From NCBI GenBank assembly GCA_013365325.1, contig JABVXV010000135.1, forward strand, positions 1-64,000: 64,000 nt of DNA, written 5' to 3'. The notes under the pieces are model-generated. The model searched no databases, was not told where the DNA came from, and saw only the letters and a list, made by a program, of their open reading frames with translations. A program made the translations under genes and the position numbers. Shown one piece after another: positions 15,401 to 27,664 of this stretch (its first letter is position 1; the number at the start of each line of letters is the position of its first letter). This DNA comes from Dipetalonema caudispina (lineage: Eukaryota > Nematoda > Chromadorea > Rhabditida > Onchocercidae).

Positions 15401-17650
15401 GATTTTGTAATTACAATATTATTTTTGAAGCCTGCTTTAAAAGAATCCTTACCTTCCAACAAACCTGTAACTTCCAGCAATATTCCTCTATTTATAAGCT
15501 GACCACTTGTTCGATACTGCGTTTAACTTATTGCCAAAATTCACCATCGCCAAGTACATTAACCTCCAATTTTAAGTTGGAAATAGAACGTAAAGAACAC
15601 TAAGTGTGCAAGTTAACACACCCTAAAAAGATGAATGTTTTCGGCACATGACATTTACAAGTTAATTTAAGCACTATAGAAAATTTCAAAAATTTACAAT
15701 ATGTTCGAGAAAACCATAGAAGATCTTGCTGATGACATAAGTACTCTGGATGGTTGGAGAATGCAGAATATATCCAATATGTAATAATTCAATTTCTTAC
15801 AAAATCATTTTTCAGAAGGCGAAGTCGTTTTCAACACTGCCAAAATTCCTTGCAAAATGTTCGCCTAATCTGATAGAAGAAAACAGATATGCAAAATACA
15901 TTAACAGTCGTTAATACATTTTGCATAAACAGGAAAACATTGAAACTAATGCATTCATCTAAACAGAGCACAATGAATAAATAGAAGACAATAAAATATT
16001 AAATAAAAAAGAAAAATAAATAAATTACAATCAAAAAATGAAATTAAGCACTCAAAAACTTTGTGAAGTGAAACAATTGACATTGCAATATATGCTCGTT
16101 ACAATTCCTCTCTAATTAAATGAAATGACGAAATCGGAAAAATTGAATCGTCCTCCAAACAATTCTCAAAACATCAGCCGTGTTCAGATTAAAGTTTTAG
16201 AAAATAAATTTCAGTGTGCTATATCATCTAAACTTAGAAAACTTCATCCGTTTTCTACCAGTATGTTTGCTCAACTTTAAAAATGAAACACTTCAAATTT
16301 TCGGCCAAATCAGCTACCGATTTGATTCTTATCAGCTTAAATAGAATTTAACGTCTGTGTTCAAAGCTCCGACATTATTCTGTAGATACATAAATGCACT
16401 ATTTTAGTGTCCAAAAAAATCATCATCGGTAATCATATTTGAATGACACTACTATTACAAGTATTCTAATACATCAAGATTCAACGAGTAAAATAATTGT
16501 AATAGTCTTTTACAAGTGATGAAAACATCCATGTGAATATTGCGCAAAAGAGTTAGCATTAATAATTGATCAGGTGACATTCTCATGTATCAAGTCGAAA
16601 ATGAATTTAAGTCAAGAATTAGCAGTAGCCAACATCTGGACAACCAAAGAATTTTGCCATTCCTAAAATGTTCAGTCTCTATTTGACCCTTTTTTGATAA
16701 ATTACTCTTATTTGAGCTTTTTCATAAAACGTTTTTTACGAAACTAATATGAACTAGAAGAATTTTGACATTTTTAATATGCAGTTATGCAAATTTACCT
16801 GAATTTACTGACAAGTTTCCCGGATGGAATTGACTAGATCAAGACAGTGCAACTTCATTATACATATCATCACTGATGTTAACGATGTTCTGCTATCATT
16901 CTAGCTATTTCAACCTGAAAGTTGCTATTCTAATATCTTAGAAGACAACTTTGTCTCAAAACACTAAGAAAAGCAAATAGTAAGAATCTAGCTGGAAATA
17001 TAACAAATGATTCCAGAAAATTTCAAGGAAATGGATAAAATGGATACTAGATTACCCTTGGATAGGAAAATTTCCTCCCTTTTCTAAGACTCAGTATGCA
17101 GTTAATAAAATCAAACATCAAACAAATCTTTCGAAGAACCAACTTTTCAGAAAACTTCATATCCTTCATTCTGGGTTAGTAAATAATTTATATTCAGTGG
17201 GTGAATATTCAACTGATCTGAAATTAAGAACTACATTCTATATGTTCCAAATAGACATATTATTCGAATAAATACAAAAACATACATAGATAATGTAATT
17301 ACCTCTTTCAAGTGAAATTGAAGAATTCGTAGAGTTACATGTTTCTGATAATTGATCCAAACAGTTTCAGGAAATTTCATAGCTTTTCATAAGGATATAA
17401 TAGCGAATATCAAGCATCAAAAATTCTCAAAGTTTATCCTGTTAAAAGTTGAGAATTATTTTGTATACGAATATGGTCTAATCACTTTTAACGAGTCTTA
17501 ATCATATATCAACTAAATGCATGTTAAAATGGAAAATATTGCGGAAACTTCTGATATCCATTCAACATTCCAAACTAGACAGTGAAACCACCTAATAATC
17601 ATAATTGACGAAACTTCGACAAATGAAACAAAAACCGTAGACTTATCAGA
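12414..17650. other. Largely non-coding region, purine-skewed on the + strand
   Basis: About 5.2 kb between two plus-strand genes. From roughly 13 kb the + strand is visibly richer in A and C than T. This is the reverse of the T-rich plus-sense introns around it and suggests minus-strand transcription. The only coding-like material I found is the minus-strand fragment cluster at 15291-15599. A 10-bp inverted repeat (GGTAGAACCC / GGGTTCTACC) is near 14095 and 14158. No complete gene can be supported. Confidence 0.5.
15291..15599 (-). pseudogene. Cluster of coding-like fragments in shifting frames, possible degraded gene
   Basis: Read on the minus strand, three consecutive pieces look like protein but sit in different frames. 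The first is 15599-15533, after a CACTTAG acceptor, containing LKLEVNVLGDGEFWQ and then a stop. The second is 15516-15452, after an ACGCAG acceptor, containing TSGQLINRGILLEVTGLLEG and running into a GTAAGG donor. The third is 15391-15291, containing GTFFEWINKETMLQYLNV and ending LLRQWHR-stop. The spacing between pieces is too short for normal introns and the third has no AG acceptor in frame. This could be a frameshifted pseudogene, a gene with assembly errors, or chance. I do not recognise the family. Confidence 0.3.
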
Positions 17651-20157
17651 ATGAGCATCCACTCCTCCATATCATTGTCGAAACCACTTTTCCTTCTAGT
17701 ACTTGCAAATACGTCGAAGACGATCATTTTACAGTAATCACTTTTTTTATTTTGCACGCAGATTTGTCTTCTATTTCATCAAAATTTGCATATATGATCT
17801 TACTGGGATAGTCTTGTTGGATCATCGAAGACTGGAAGTATTGCAGGAAGACGTGACGATTACTATCAGTCATGCATTAATTAATCCGATCGTTTGTTAT
17901 GCAAATTTAGAGGAGGTGGGTTTATCATACATTGTTATTGCAGGTAGTTAGTTTGTTGTTGGATATCACAATTGTACATCATCACTGTTGAATAGGTAAG
18001 TCATTTCTTGGCTTTCCATTCGTTTTGTAATCTTTCTAAAGGAATTAAATAATTAAAATAATTTTCAAATCATTCTGCAATACTTATACGATATTTCTTA
18101 CAATTATATTCTTTCTACATGTGTTTCAGATCGAGGAATTACTTACTCCTTCCCAAATTCCTTTATTTCTATTCCTTTTAAATTTTCAATTTTTAATTAA
18201 CTGAAGCCTGCTTTGAATGAATTCTTTTGTTCCAACATTCCTATGATTTCCGATGCATATTTTTATTTGATAATTTTATTTTTCAGTTCATTTGCTGTAC
18301 CTTTTTTGGGAGAATACAGCATCAATATTCTGAAGAAGTATTTCTGACTGCAATTGTAGCTGAATACGTAAGAATTAATTCGATTTAAAAATTTTAACAT
18401 TCTATTCCAAAAAAAAAAAATTCATCCACTCTTAGGATTGCTAGCAAAGCTAGCAACTTTATGGTTTTTTGTACCATATCAATAAATTTTCGAATAGAGG
18501 AATAGCATTTGAAAAGTTGGCTGAATATATCAGATCCATGTAAAACAAAAGTGTCACCACTGGACTTAATCACTATAAGGCCATATCCAAGGAGCCATAT
18601 TTCTTTCTTGTCGTTTTTGAATGGATAAAAAGAGCCAGAAGATTGTGCTACTTCCCTTTCATTTCCCATCATAGAAATGATAAGCTTAAAGATTTCTGTA
18701 TTGGACTGATTTTAGAGGAGCAGGCAATTCTAATTTTTAATTTTTATTATCAATCTCCTAAGGTAATAGGCAATTCAAATTTTTTCGCTCTTTTTTTTTC
18801 AGACCAAAGCTTTTATTTTGTTGCTTGCTTTCTTGGTTGGAAATTGACGAAATTTTAACAATTAAAAATTTTTTGCTCATTTTGTTTTTGCTTTTTTTTG
18901 CACTGCTCAATTATTTGCATTTGCTATTCTTTTTTGTGCGTACTCTGTGATGTTTAATTCAATTTTGACTTGTTTAATTTATTGTTGGCAATTTTTCATA
19001 AAATAAAGTTAAAAAAGTGTATCTCTACACATTATATAACAATTAAGCAGTTTGTCTATACCATTTCAGGTCTTCAAGCAATCTTGGAGATAATATCAGT
19101 GTAAAAAACTTCGGTAAATTATGTTTAATTGTTATATGAAAAAGAAATCAGAAAAATTATCATGTTATTGAAAAATTGCGGTATTGTTTAAAATAATTGT
19201 CCATACTAATTCTCAACAAAAAAAAAAAGAAAAAAATGATTGTAGAAAAATAGGTCATTCAGTATGGTCATATTTGGAATATAATAACATAATTTACCTA
19301 AGTTGTTGGGTAATGTTATAGAATTAAAAAAAAAGAGAGTAATGAATGATGTTTTATGATGCGAATATTTTATTACATATTATGACAAATATTTGTGAAA
19401 CAATGATGAGAATTTGATATTTGCTTTCAAATTTGATTATGTCTACGACTATATCAAGTTGAAAGTACATTAAACAACGTTGCAATGTTGTAGACAAAGC
19501 CTTTTCTTTCTCGACAAGACTTAAGCGATAGTAATCTGGTGATTGTTAATTGAACGACAATCATATAAGAGTGACAAAGTTACGTTCATCGATTTAATTA
19601 TCCAATTTCGGAGTAGTTGAATGTTCCAGCTGAGTGATTTGGAATGAGATTTTGGGACGTCCTGCACTCAGCGGGGCAACATGTGGCATGGAGGTTCTGA
19701 CATGCATCCCAGTGTATGACCCGTGTATATAAGCACACTGCAAAGAAATTACGACATCTCTTTGATCTGTCAAGCAAAGCGAAATTGGGCCTAGTTGGTA
19801 CGATGACTGTCCCTTTGATCTCATCCTTTTCTAACGCTTTTTCAACTGTGGACAAAATTATTATTATACGCATAGAAATGGTCAATTCCATGATCAATTT
19901 TTGATAACGGAGAGTATTCAAAAGCATTTACTCCTAGTACTTATTTGTATTATTTGTTTACTCATACAATTTTCGACTTCAAATTTCCTGTTCATTTTGG
20001 CACTTACATTCTGTTCAGTTCTTATATTTGTTTTAATTTTTAGGTATATAATGATTCGTACATGATCTACAATTTTTGGAGTATTAACGGTAATCGCTAT
20101 GAGTACATCTTGAATGTTATTCCTGACAAGTTTCATGCTAAGCCGACATTATGGTAA
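17651..20157 (+). CDS. Unrecognised protein, multi-exon, 5' end uncertain
   Basis: The best-supported part is a phase-consistent exon chain: 18287-18337, 18498-18539, 18675-18762 and 20044-20157. It encodes a stretch with FLGEYSINILKK, FEKLAEYIRS, FCIGLILEEQAILIFNFYYQ and the C-terminus IPDKFHAKPTLW-stop. The last exon has a strong TTTTTAG acceptor. Upstream, 17762-17915 is a long open exon after a TTTGCACGCAG acceptor (motif DLTGIVLLDHRRLEVLQ). A possible first exon, 17651-17712, starts with a signal-peptide-like segment three bases after a TTATCAG acceptor. The 17762 exon ends in phase 0, however, while the 18287 exon needs phase 2, so an exon is missing or mis-set between them. An alternative reading of 18287-18367 in another frame also splices directly from 17915. 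I do not recognise a family. Confidence 0.4.
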
Positions 20158-20675
20158 AAAAAACGATAGGAATGCCTTGAATTTGTTGATTTAAATGATC
20201 CCGGATTCATCTGTATCATTTACTCTCTTTATTTATTTATATAATTGTCTTCGGATATTTTACGCCATCTTTTTTTGTCATGTACAATAACAGTGATAAT
20301 TGTAGTTTTGTTAACCAAAGTTACTGATTTATTTGACTGATCGAAAACTTTAAATACAAACGAGAAAATGAGATCAATAAAACTTCACTTCAAATACAAT
20401 GATTGGAAAAAGTTGAGATACAGTTGAGAAGAATTCAGGTAAGCATTCAATTTTTTCTGATTTCCATGAAATAATCATCTTTTCCACCAATATGAGAAAT
20501 TGAACTTATGGGTCATTATGTGTAAAGAAAACATTGGGAAATAATCATTTGAAGGCCAAGATCGAACATTTTTTCATAGGAAGCATAACACATAGCATTA
20601 GTTCCACCATTGGTCTGAAGTACCAGTGAAACAATACTGAATCCAAGAAGTGTATCCTATAGGACTAAATAATAG

Positions 20676-20714
<39 letters not shown>

Positions 20715-21446
20715 CAATATTGGAAGAAAAAACAAATTGATCATCGAAGAAAACGACAACTTTGTCGCTATAACCCGTATTTTTACAAATAAAATTCGAA
20801 TAAACAAATTGAGCAGTAATTGGAATGTGTTGGTAGTGTATATGACGGTATGAATGGCATGAAGAATGAGGTACCATCATCTTGTTCCCAATAAATATAT
20901 AAATTTCAAAGATATGAACAGACTACATAAAATATTGTATGCGAACGCTTCAATTATTGTCGTCACAATGATTAAATGAAACTAACGAGAGAAACCGAAA
21001 AAATCAATAAATGATTGATAAAAAAAGAAAAGAGAGAAACTTCAAATTTAGCTAATCGATAAACCTATTAACGTTTCAAACAGGAATGATATGCGACAAA
21101 TATCAATACAGGATAAAAGGATTCGCTTTTTAACAGAAGAATTCGATAATTTAAATGTGGAAAAAAGCTAATAGCTTATTATCCGGCACCTTACACCATC
21201 ATTACAATGGACCTGAAATATATTGAGATTATTCGATTCTGTCCGCAATTTATGTAATTCAGATGATATAATTATATATCAGTTTTCAAAACAGGTTTCC
21301 ATCAATAATTTGAGATCTCGAATAGTTTGATTTAATATACTATGCTCCCCATTGAATGGAACCAGTTTAGACCGATTTTGTGTCTTTCATTGCAACCATA
21401 AAATAATTTGTTATTGTTCTTGATCTTAATTTGTGAAAATTCAAAA
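20158..21446. other. Intergenic region between convergent genes
   Basis: This stretch separates the 3' ends of the plus-strand orphan gene and the minus-strand cysteine-cluster gene, so it should hold both 3' UTRs. The only structured element is a (GA)n run at about 20678-20711. No exon chain is visible on either strand. Confidence 0.5.
20678..20711. repeat. (GA)n dinucleotide microsatellite
   Basis: Uninterrupted AG/GA run of about 17 units. Its translation creates spurious Ser/Leu repeats in minus-strand frames. Confidence 0.95.
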
Positions 21447-24400
21447 TTAATGACAAACGAAAAATATACATATTGTAGCCGATGTTGCTTGTGAAGAAAA
21501 AGGGTTTGTCTCTTTATGATCATATTGCTGATCATTGAAATTCCAAAGTTGTGCAAATGTTACTATTGGTATCGTGTTTGATCCTGTTGACATAACCTTA
21601 AAAAACAAAATAAAGAATTCAAAATTTGAAACCGAAACTAACAAATATTAGGGTCAGTTCTATTATTCTTTTCTTTTTTTTTTCTTCTTCCAACTTGATT
21701 CAAAATTGATTGCATGATTTTCCTTTAAACTATTTTATTTAAGATCAATTGAAAATCAAAAATATTGTGAATACCGGAGTAGTCAGAGTAGTATCATTTG
21801 TCAGAGAAGATTTTGCTGGTTGAAAATTGGATGTTGATGATGGCATAAAGAATTCACTCAATATTTCACCACCGTCAGCTACATCATCGAAACATAGTTC
21901 ACTTGGTCGTACATAAATTGGTATCGGTTCACTTTTCGAAGTTCCTTCATTATTATCATTGCTGCTTAGTTGTGGATTTGATTCCGTGACCTGTAATCTG
22001 AATTGTTTACTGGAACTTATCAAAAAAAGTAGAAAATTGTAGAAATGATACAGTAACATTACCAACAGTAACACAATAATAAGGATCCATAGAATCATTC
22101 TTTTTCTATATTTCAATTGTAGAACATTTAAAGGTAAATGGTAATGATTTAACAATTGCAATATATGCACTTATATATATATTTTTATCAATTCATAAAA
22201 AATTCTCCGTTCGGAAAAAAATTGTCTCATTGCATTTGAACGGATAGCGTATTATTTTTAAATAGCATGAGAATACTACAGTATTTTTAAGTGGGAATAC
22301 TACAGTATACCGGATTTGGAGTAATATTCATCGCTGTACCATAACTATAACTTGTCGATGGTTGATCGTATATTATAGTTGGTAATGATGATGATGATGT
22401 TGTATTGGATCTTGAAGCTGTGGTAGGTTCATGCGAACTGTTAGTATTACCATTGGGACAGTTCTAAATATAAAGAAGAAAGGAGTGAAAAAAAGGGAAA
22501 GTACTTAATTACTCGAATTTGCAGCAACTTGAATATTTTAAAAAGATTTTTAAAGTGATTTTTGATAAAATAGGTCTTTTTAAAAAGCTTTGACGTTTCG
22601 CCTTCTGTAATCTTTATCAAAGTCATTAGAATTATCTCTGGCTATTCGCACCAGTAAAACTCTTAATACTAACATATCAAACCATCTGGGAAAGGATATT
22701 TAAAAAGCAATGTTATGGTTAAATAAAAATTTTCAAGCATAAATTTGCTATCCGGAAGTGAAAAATTTATACTTTAACAATGTTGTTATTGGCATTGGAA
22801 AGATAGATTACTATCATTATAAATATTGAACTCGTCAAATTACTACATTTTCCATGTTTCTGTTGAATTTTCACTACTAGTTATGATTCAATTTAGTTTA
22901 TTGATTTTTTTCATCGTTATAATTATTACTAGAACTTTTTTAAAATTTTAGAATTAAAAAGAAAATCGTACCGAAAATGATTCATAAAGAGTAGCGCCTT
23001 GTTGCTCAATTACCGTATGCTTCCTCTGATCAATTGTTTGCCTTGTTGCTAAATATAAAATTTGTGAGCTACTTTTATTAAAATCAAATTTGAAAACAAA
23101 ACTTTTGAGGACGAAAGTTAAATGCTACTAATAATAACTAAAAGTTTGATGAAATGATATAACAAAAATGATAGTTTTTACCGCTACCAGTGCCGTCTAC
23201 CATTTTCACGCTAAATGATGGTGAATGGCGTGAAATGTTAATCCAACGTATAGGTTGCACTGGTGTTACGCTGGGAGATAATGCTGATGTTGAGGAAGGC
23301 ATTCTGCAAATAGAAAGTTGAAGAAAGTAATTTCTTAAACGAAAAATTTGGAAATAATTCGAGAAGCAGATATACTGTCAATGGGTGATTGACGCTCGGT
23401 GAATTAAGTAATCTGAAGTAGAAATTGTTTTCCATTTAAAGATCTGAAAAACATAAGATTGAGATCAGTCTTTTGCGTACATTTCATGACTCACATCATA
23501 AAAGCCCATTTCCAATACATGGGCGCATCGATTAGAGAAGTACCTCAAACATCATCGGAGGAATTTCTGCCCGGATATTCTATAAGAAATGGTTATTGAA
23601 TGTTGATTTCTTGTAAAAACTGATTACTTACTTCATCAAAATACATGAATCAACGCTGCTTGTTTCAGATTTTAATTCAGTATCAAATGATGATCGTGAA
23701 TCACCACCAAGTGTTAATGATATCAGATCAGTAGCTGTTGATCGTCTCATGGAATCATAACCTTCATCATCCATTTCATGCATTCCATCAGTTCCTACTG
23801 GTCCGTTGCTGCATTCCAATGTTTTATTGACGGATTCTATGTAAAATATGGCAATTTGATATCAGAACAATTGTTATTATTGGAAAAATTTTAATTTAGC
23901 ATCAATTCTTTTTGCAGATTTAATTTGCTTCATATAAAACCAAAATTTATTAAATACAACATGATATCGCTGTATTATTCTTCTTTTTTGATCATTTGTC
24001 TAAATGGCATTGAATCAAACACTAACGCAATTTTTATTTTATAAATTGGTTAAATTAGGAAAACAATAGTCAACCTACCTTCTTTTTTCGGTATTTCTTT
24101 GAACTGTGTAGCCAATGCATGAATTTCGCTAATGATACGATGTAATCGTAGTGAAAGCCCTCCATCGGTATGTGCCAAAACATCCAGTGATTGCTTGGCA
24201 TTTCTCAGAGCATACCACGCTTCCTTCTCGCGGATAATACTGCTCGTAGCAGAGCTGGCTAATAATGTTGGATTATTTGAAAAAGCTGCAAAAATAGAAT
24301 GCATTTAGTATTTTTTAAATCCGAGATTTCCTCGAGTTTTATCAGAAGACAATAAAAAGTCATCCATCCTTTCTTTCTCAATGCCATAAGTATTTCAACC

Positions 24401-26548
24401 CTTTACAACTAACAACTTTCTGTACCACTAAAAAAACCAGGATCTTATCTGTAACACGGTAACAGCAATAAAGACTTGATGATATAACATGTTGGGAATT
24501 ACGTCCAGTTCAAGAAAAATAGCACTTTGCTGATCGAGCAAAAAAGGTAGGCCCAATTCATTGATAGCTCAATTAGTTAAGGAATGAATTTAGCGAAATA
24601 CTTTTGACCTATATTACCATATTTACCGCTGTATCGCACAACCAAAATCCGGCAGGCAATTCCAACTATCCAACCGTTAGGCATTAATTGTGATAATGAC
24701 GAGGATTGCAACAGTTATTGTAACTATCGTAGCTAACTACTGCCGTAAGTAAGCCAAACATAAATGTACCATCAAAATCATCCCTAAAAGTAGTAGGAAA
24801 TCCTTGAATTCCATCCATTTCTTGCTTGTTGAAATGATCAGGAAATGCTTCCTATAACAAATAATAAAAAATATGATAAAATTTTATTAAGAAAAAGAGC
24901 AGTCTAGACTCGGTATCATTTCAAAAAATTGAATTACTTTGAGTTGTCTGGTAGCATTGGTTGTTGGCGCTACACTCATGAATCTTCCATCACCAAAACC
25001 TTGACGTAGTAGCATATTACACTCACGTGCTAACGTACGAGGTGATCGGAATGTTTGGCATTTCTTTTTCATACAACGATATGCTGGATACTCCTAAAAT
25101 TCACAAAAGGTAAGTATGAATATCATAAAAGTGTAAATGTAAACTTTTTATGGTACAGAGTTAACACAGAATGAAATTTTAAAAACACTTTCTCATCTAC
25201 AATATGCAAAAAAAAAGCACTGTGCATTATTACCTTTACAGTATTCAGATATTTTACGCGGCGCATAAAAAATTTCATCGATGAACCACAACGATGGCAT
25301 GGTATACATTTTTTGGTACACATCAACTGCAGGTCATCAGCAGGATCCATGCGACGTAATATACTTTCTTCTGATTGTCCTCAATAGCAATCCCATTTAA
25401 ATCGAGGTCATGTTATTTGAATTTCTTATTTAAAAGTTAAAACTAACTTAAGAAGTAATTTGTTCTCTTATTTTTTATAAAAGTATGTATAAACATCACT
25501 ACATACTCATTACAGTATCCATATGATTTCGAAACGTTCTCAAATTAAGTAATTACTGAGGGGTAATAGGGTGCAAAAATATTTTGTATTATATGAAATG
25601 GTCTATTATACCATAATAATAGTATTCAAATAATCTATTTTAAGTTCGAGTGTACATTACGATGCTTACAATAATTTTGACAGACAGTACTTAATACAGT
25701 GCACAAAATTACATACTGTTATTATTGCTACCCTCGATTAATGCTTTTATGCAATATTAAAAGATATAAGATATTAAGTGTTGTAAGATCATCTTTATCA
25801 CAAGTCAACCGTCGAAGATTATATCTCTCATTCATACAATATTTCCACATATGATGTTCAAACACGTAAAGTACGTAAACTATTGGGAGACGTTGTCAAT
25901 AAATATTAAAAACTTGCAATCATGATTATTGAAACTTCTTTGTGAGATTATTGAAAACAGCTCAGTAAAGCCTTGTTTACCGCATTATGCAGTTATAGCA
26001 ATTATCAATGCATCATGTAACGATTAGCCGAATGGCTACAATTTTCCAAATATTTAGAATTTAAAACGATTTTGTAGAAAATTAACCAAATAAACCTTTA
26101 AATGGTAAAAGTTGAGTTGATGATGATATAGGGTTGATTGCCGTTGTACTAATAACAGCAGATGAAACAGTATCCATTTCTTCTTTTTTAGGAAATATTT
26201 TGTTGGAATTTCTTTGTAAGCAACGAGAACCACTAATTTCTTCCTAAAAAAAAAAAAAATGAAAAAAGCTCTTTTTAATTGCTCTAAAATTAGGTTAACT
26301 AGTATGAATAAGTTAATTCAACTACTGTTAAATAATTGCTACAAAACTTTAACAAGTGCTATATAATTTTTACAAATTAAAACTACAAAGTAATATTTTC
26401 GTTTTTCTTTTTACAACACTAAACAGTAAAATTATCCTTTTAATCATCCTTACAATACATACCCTGCTTTCATCCAAGAAGATGTAAAAATTGCTTATCT
26501 TACCATAATTTCTTGCTTGATAACCTGTATTACACCTTGTCTTCCCAT
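21447..26548 (-). CDS. Orphan protein with a cysteine cluster and Ser/Thr-rich C-terminal half
   Basis: Twelve exons, high to low: 26548-26504, 26243-26096, 25379-25240, 25093-24938, 24851-24770, 24285-24079, 23836-23632, 23303-23182, 23048-22972, 22463-22311, 21990-21775, 21596-21447. Every phase closes, giving 566 residues beginning MGRQGVIQVIKQEIM. Residues 85-136 carry a basic cysteine cluster (C85, C89, C92, C95, C118, C123, C136) of possible zinc-binding type. Residues about 191-260 look helical (EKEAWYALRNAKQSLDVL). The rest is low-complexity, rich in Ser, Thr, Asn and Pro, with an acidic patch HEMDDEGYD. There is no signal peptide. A hydrophobic run readable at 22100-22020 lies in an intron under the phase-consistent model, so I do not call a membrane segment. 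The composition would suit a nuclear regulatory protein, but that is inference. A short cassette-like exon at about 23412-23376 would shift the frame if used. Confidence 0.75.
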
Positions 26549-27514
26549 TATCCTACTGTATCCATCGAAACATTATCCATCGTTTTACTGCACGTTTCAG
26601 TTTGCCACTGAAATGTTAAAGAATTTAAATACCAAATACCAAGCACTTTAACTATTTCAATCGATTGTTGCACGAAAAAGTACGTGTTAGAAGAATCTGC
26701 CAGACATGATACGCAAAAATGACTGATGAAAATGTTAATATTAAAGTGCTAAAGTAATTGACTATAAGTTAATTCTAAACAATTTCAACATTCCCACCAT
26801 TTTTTTCATATTCGTAGTCATGATTATAGTAAAAATAGATGCCAGACGTTTCATACGTAAGAAGTATGACTTAATACAGATAAAAATGGAATCTGAACAT
26901 GAATTTCGATTAGATTTCTTCTATAAAACTGATTACATTAATTCCATTTTTATTTCCAGATTACATGGATATTATTATTCATGCAATAGTCAATATGATA
27001 TACTAGTGTAGCCTAAAAATAAGACTGAAAAATCTACAGATTGACCTGAAAAAAAGTGGTTAGATAACCTTAAGTTAGATTATGAGATATTTTTGTCTTG
27101 ATTCGATCTCGACCTCTTCCAGGTCAAACTTCTCGATTTGTCCTAACCAATTTTCTACAATTTACCAAGTAATCGAACAACGGATTATACTATTTATGAA
27201 ACCAGTGCAATTCGAAACAAAATCATCACAAAAACCTATTAGGAGTTCTTTACCGCTTAGCTCTTTTAACAATCTTTTTTCCAAAACATTTGGAATATTG
27301 TGATACAATTAGGTTAATTTAGTAGAAGATAAGCTACTAGCAAATATACTCAAAATCGATAATTAAATTAATATCTCATTTAGGCATCATTAAAGGACGA
27401 AAGAAAAAAGATATATGTCTAGTTGGGAACCTTTTCGACACCTCTTGACACATCAATAAACTTGCTCAACTGAATAAGAATGAATCTACAGCATCTTACT
27501 ATTCTATTTCTGTA

Positions 27515-27566
27515 TCTATACCTATACCTATACCTATACCTATACCTATACCTATACCTATATATA
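27515..27566. repeat. (CCTATA)n hexanucleotide array
   Basis: About seven head-to-tail CCTATA units flanked by imperfect copies and running into a short TA stretch. This is not the nematode telomere unit TTAGGC. Confidence 0.92.
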
Positions 27567-27599
27567 TGTATAATGGAGTAATATATCTTAGACAACAAA

Positions 27600-27664
27600 A
27601 TAAATGATTAAGAAAATTGCTGGTAATGACATACATATCATCAGCAATTTTCTTAATCACTTAT
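27600..27664. repeat. Long near-perfect inverted repeat (hairpin)
   Basis: TGATTAAGAAAATTGCTG at 27605-27622 is exactly complementary to CAGCAATTTTCTTAATCA at 27642-27659, giving 18 paired bases. After one mismatch four more outer pairs form (27600-27603 with 27661-27664), and the loop is about 19 nt. The size and shape suit a microRNA precursor or the foldback of a small non-autonomous element. It is not part of any coding exon. Confidence 0.8.

Noticed and set aside
17715..17871. Minus-strand reading (FLQYFQSSMIQQDYPSKI) opposite the 17762-17915 exon
   Set aside because: It looks protein-like, but the minus acceptor is poor, whereas the plus strand has a good pyrimidine-rich acceptor and an acceptable donor.
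19594..19927. Overlapping ORFs on both strands at 19.6-19.9 kb
   Set aside because: They lie inside the last intron of the plus-strand orphan gene, overlap in three frames, and have no consistent splice sites. A slightly higher GC content probably explains them.
19918..20136. Minus-strand ORF (MKLVRNNIQDVLIAITV...) opposite the last exon of the plus-strand orphan
   Set aside because: It reads plausibly, but the plus strand has the strong TTTTTAG acceptor and a stop in a matching phase, while the minus frame lacks a usable donor at its end.
23376..23412. Possible exon (LLNSPSVNHPLT) in the orphan cysteine-cluster gene
   Set aside because: It has usable borders, but including it throws the next exon out of frame. 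Direct splicing from 23632 to 23303 keeps the long Ser/Pro-rich frame.
27515..27566. CCTATA array considered as a telomere-like repeat
   Set aside because: Nematode telomeres use TTAGGC; the unit here differs, and the array is short and internal.
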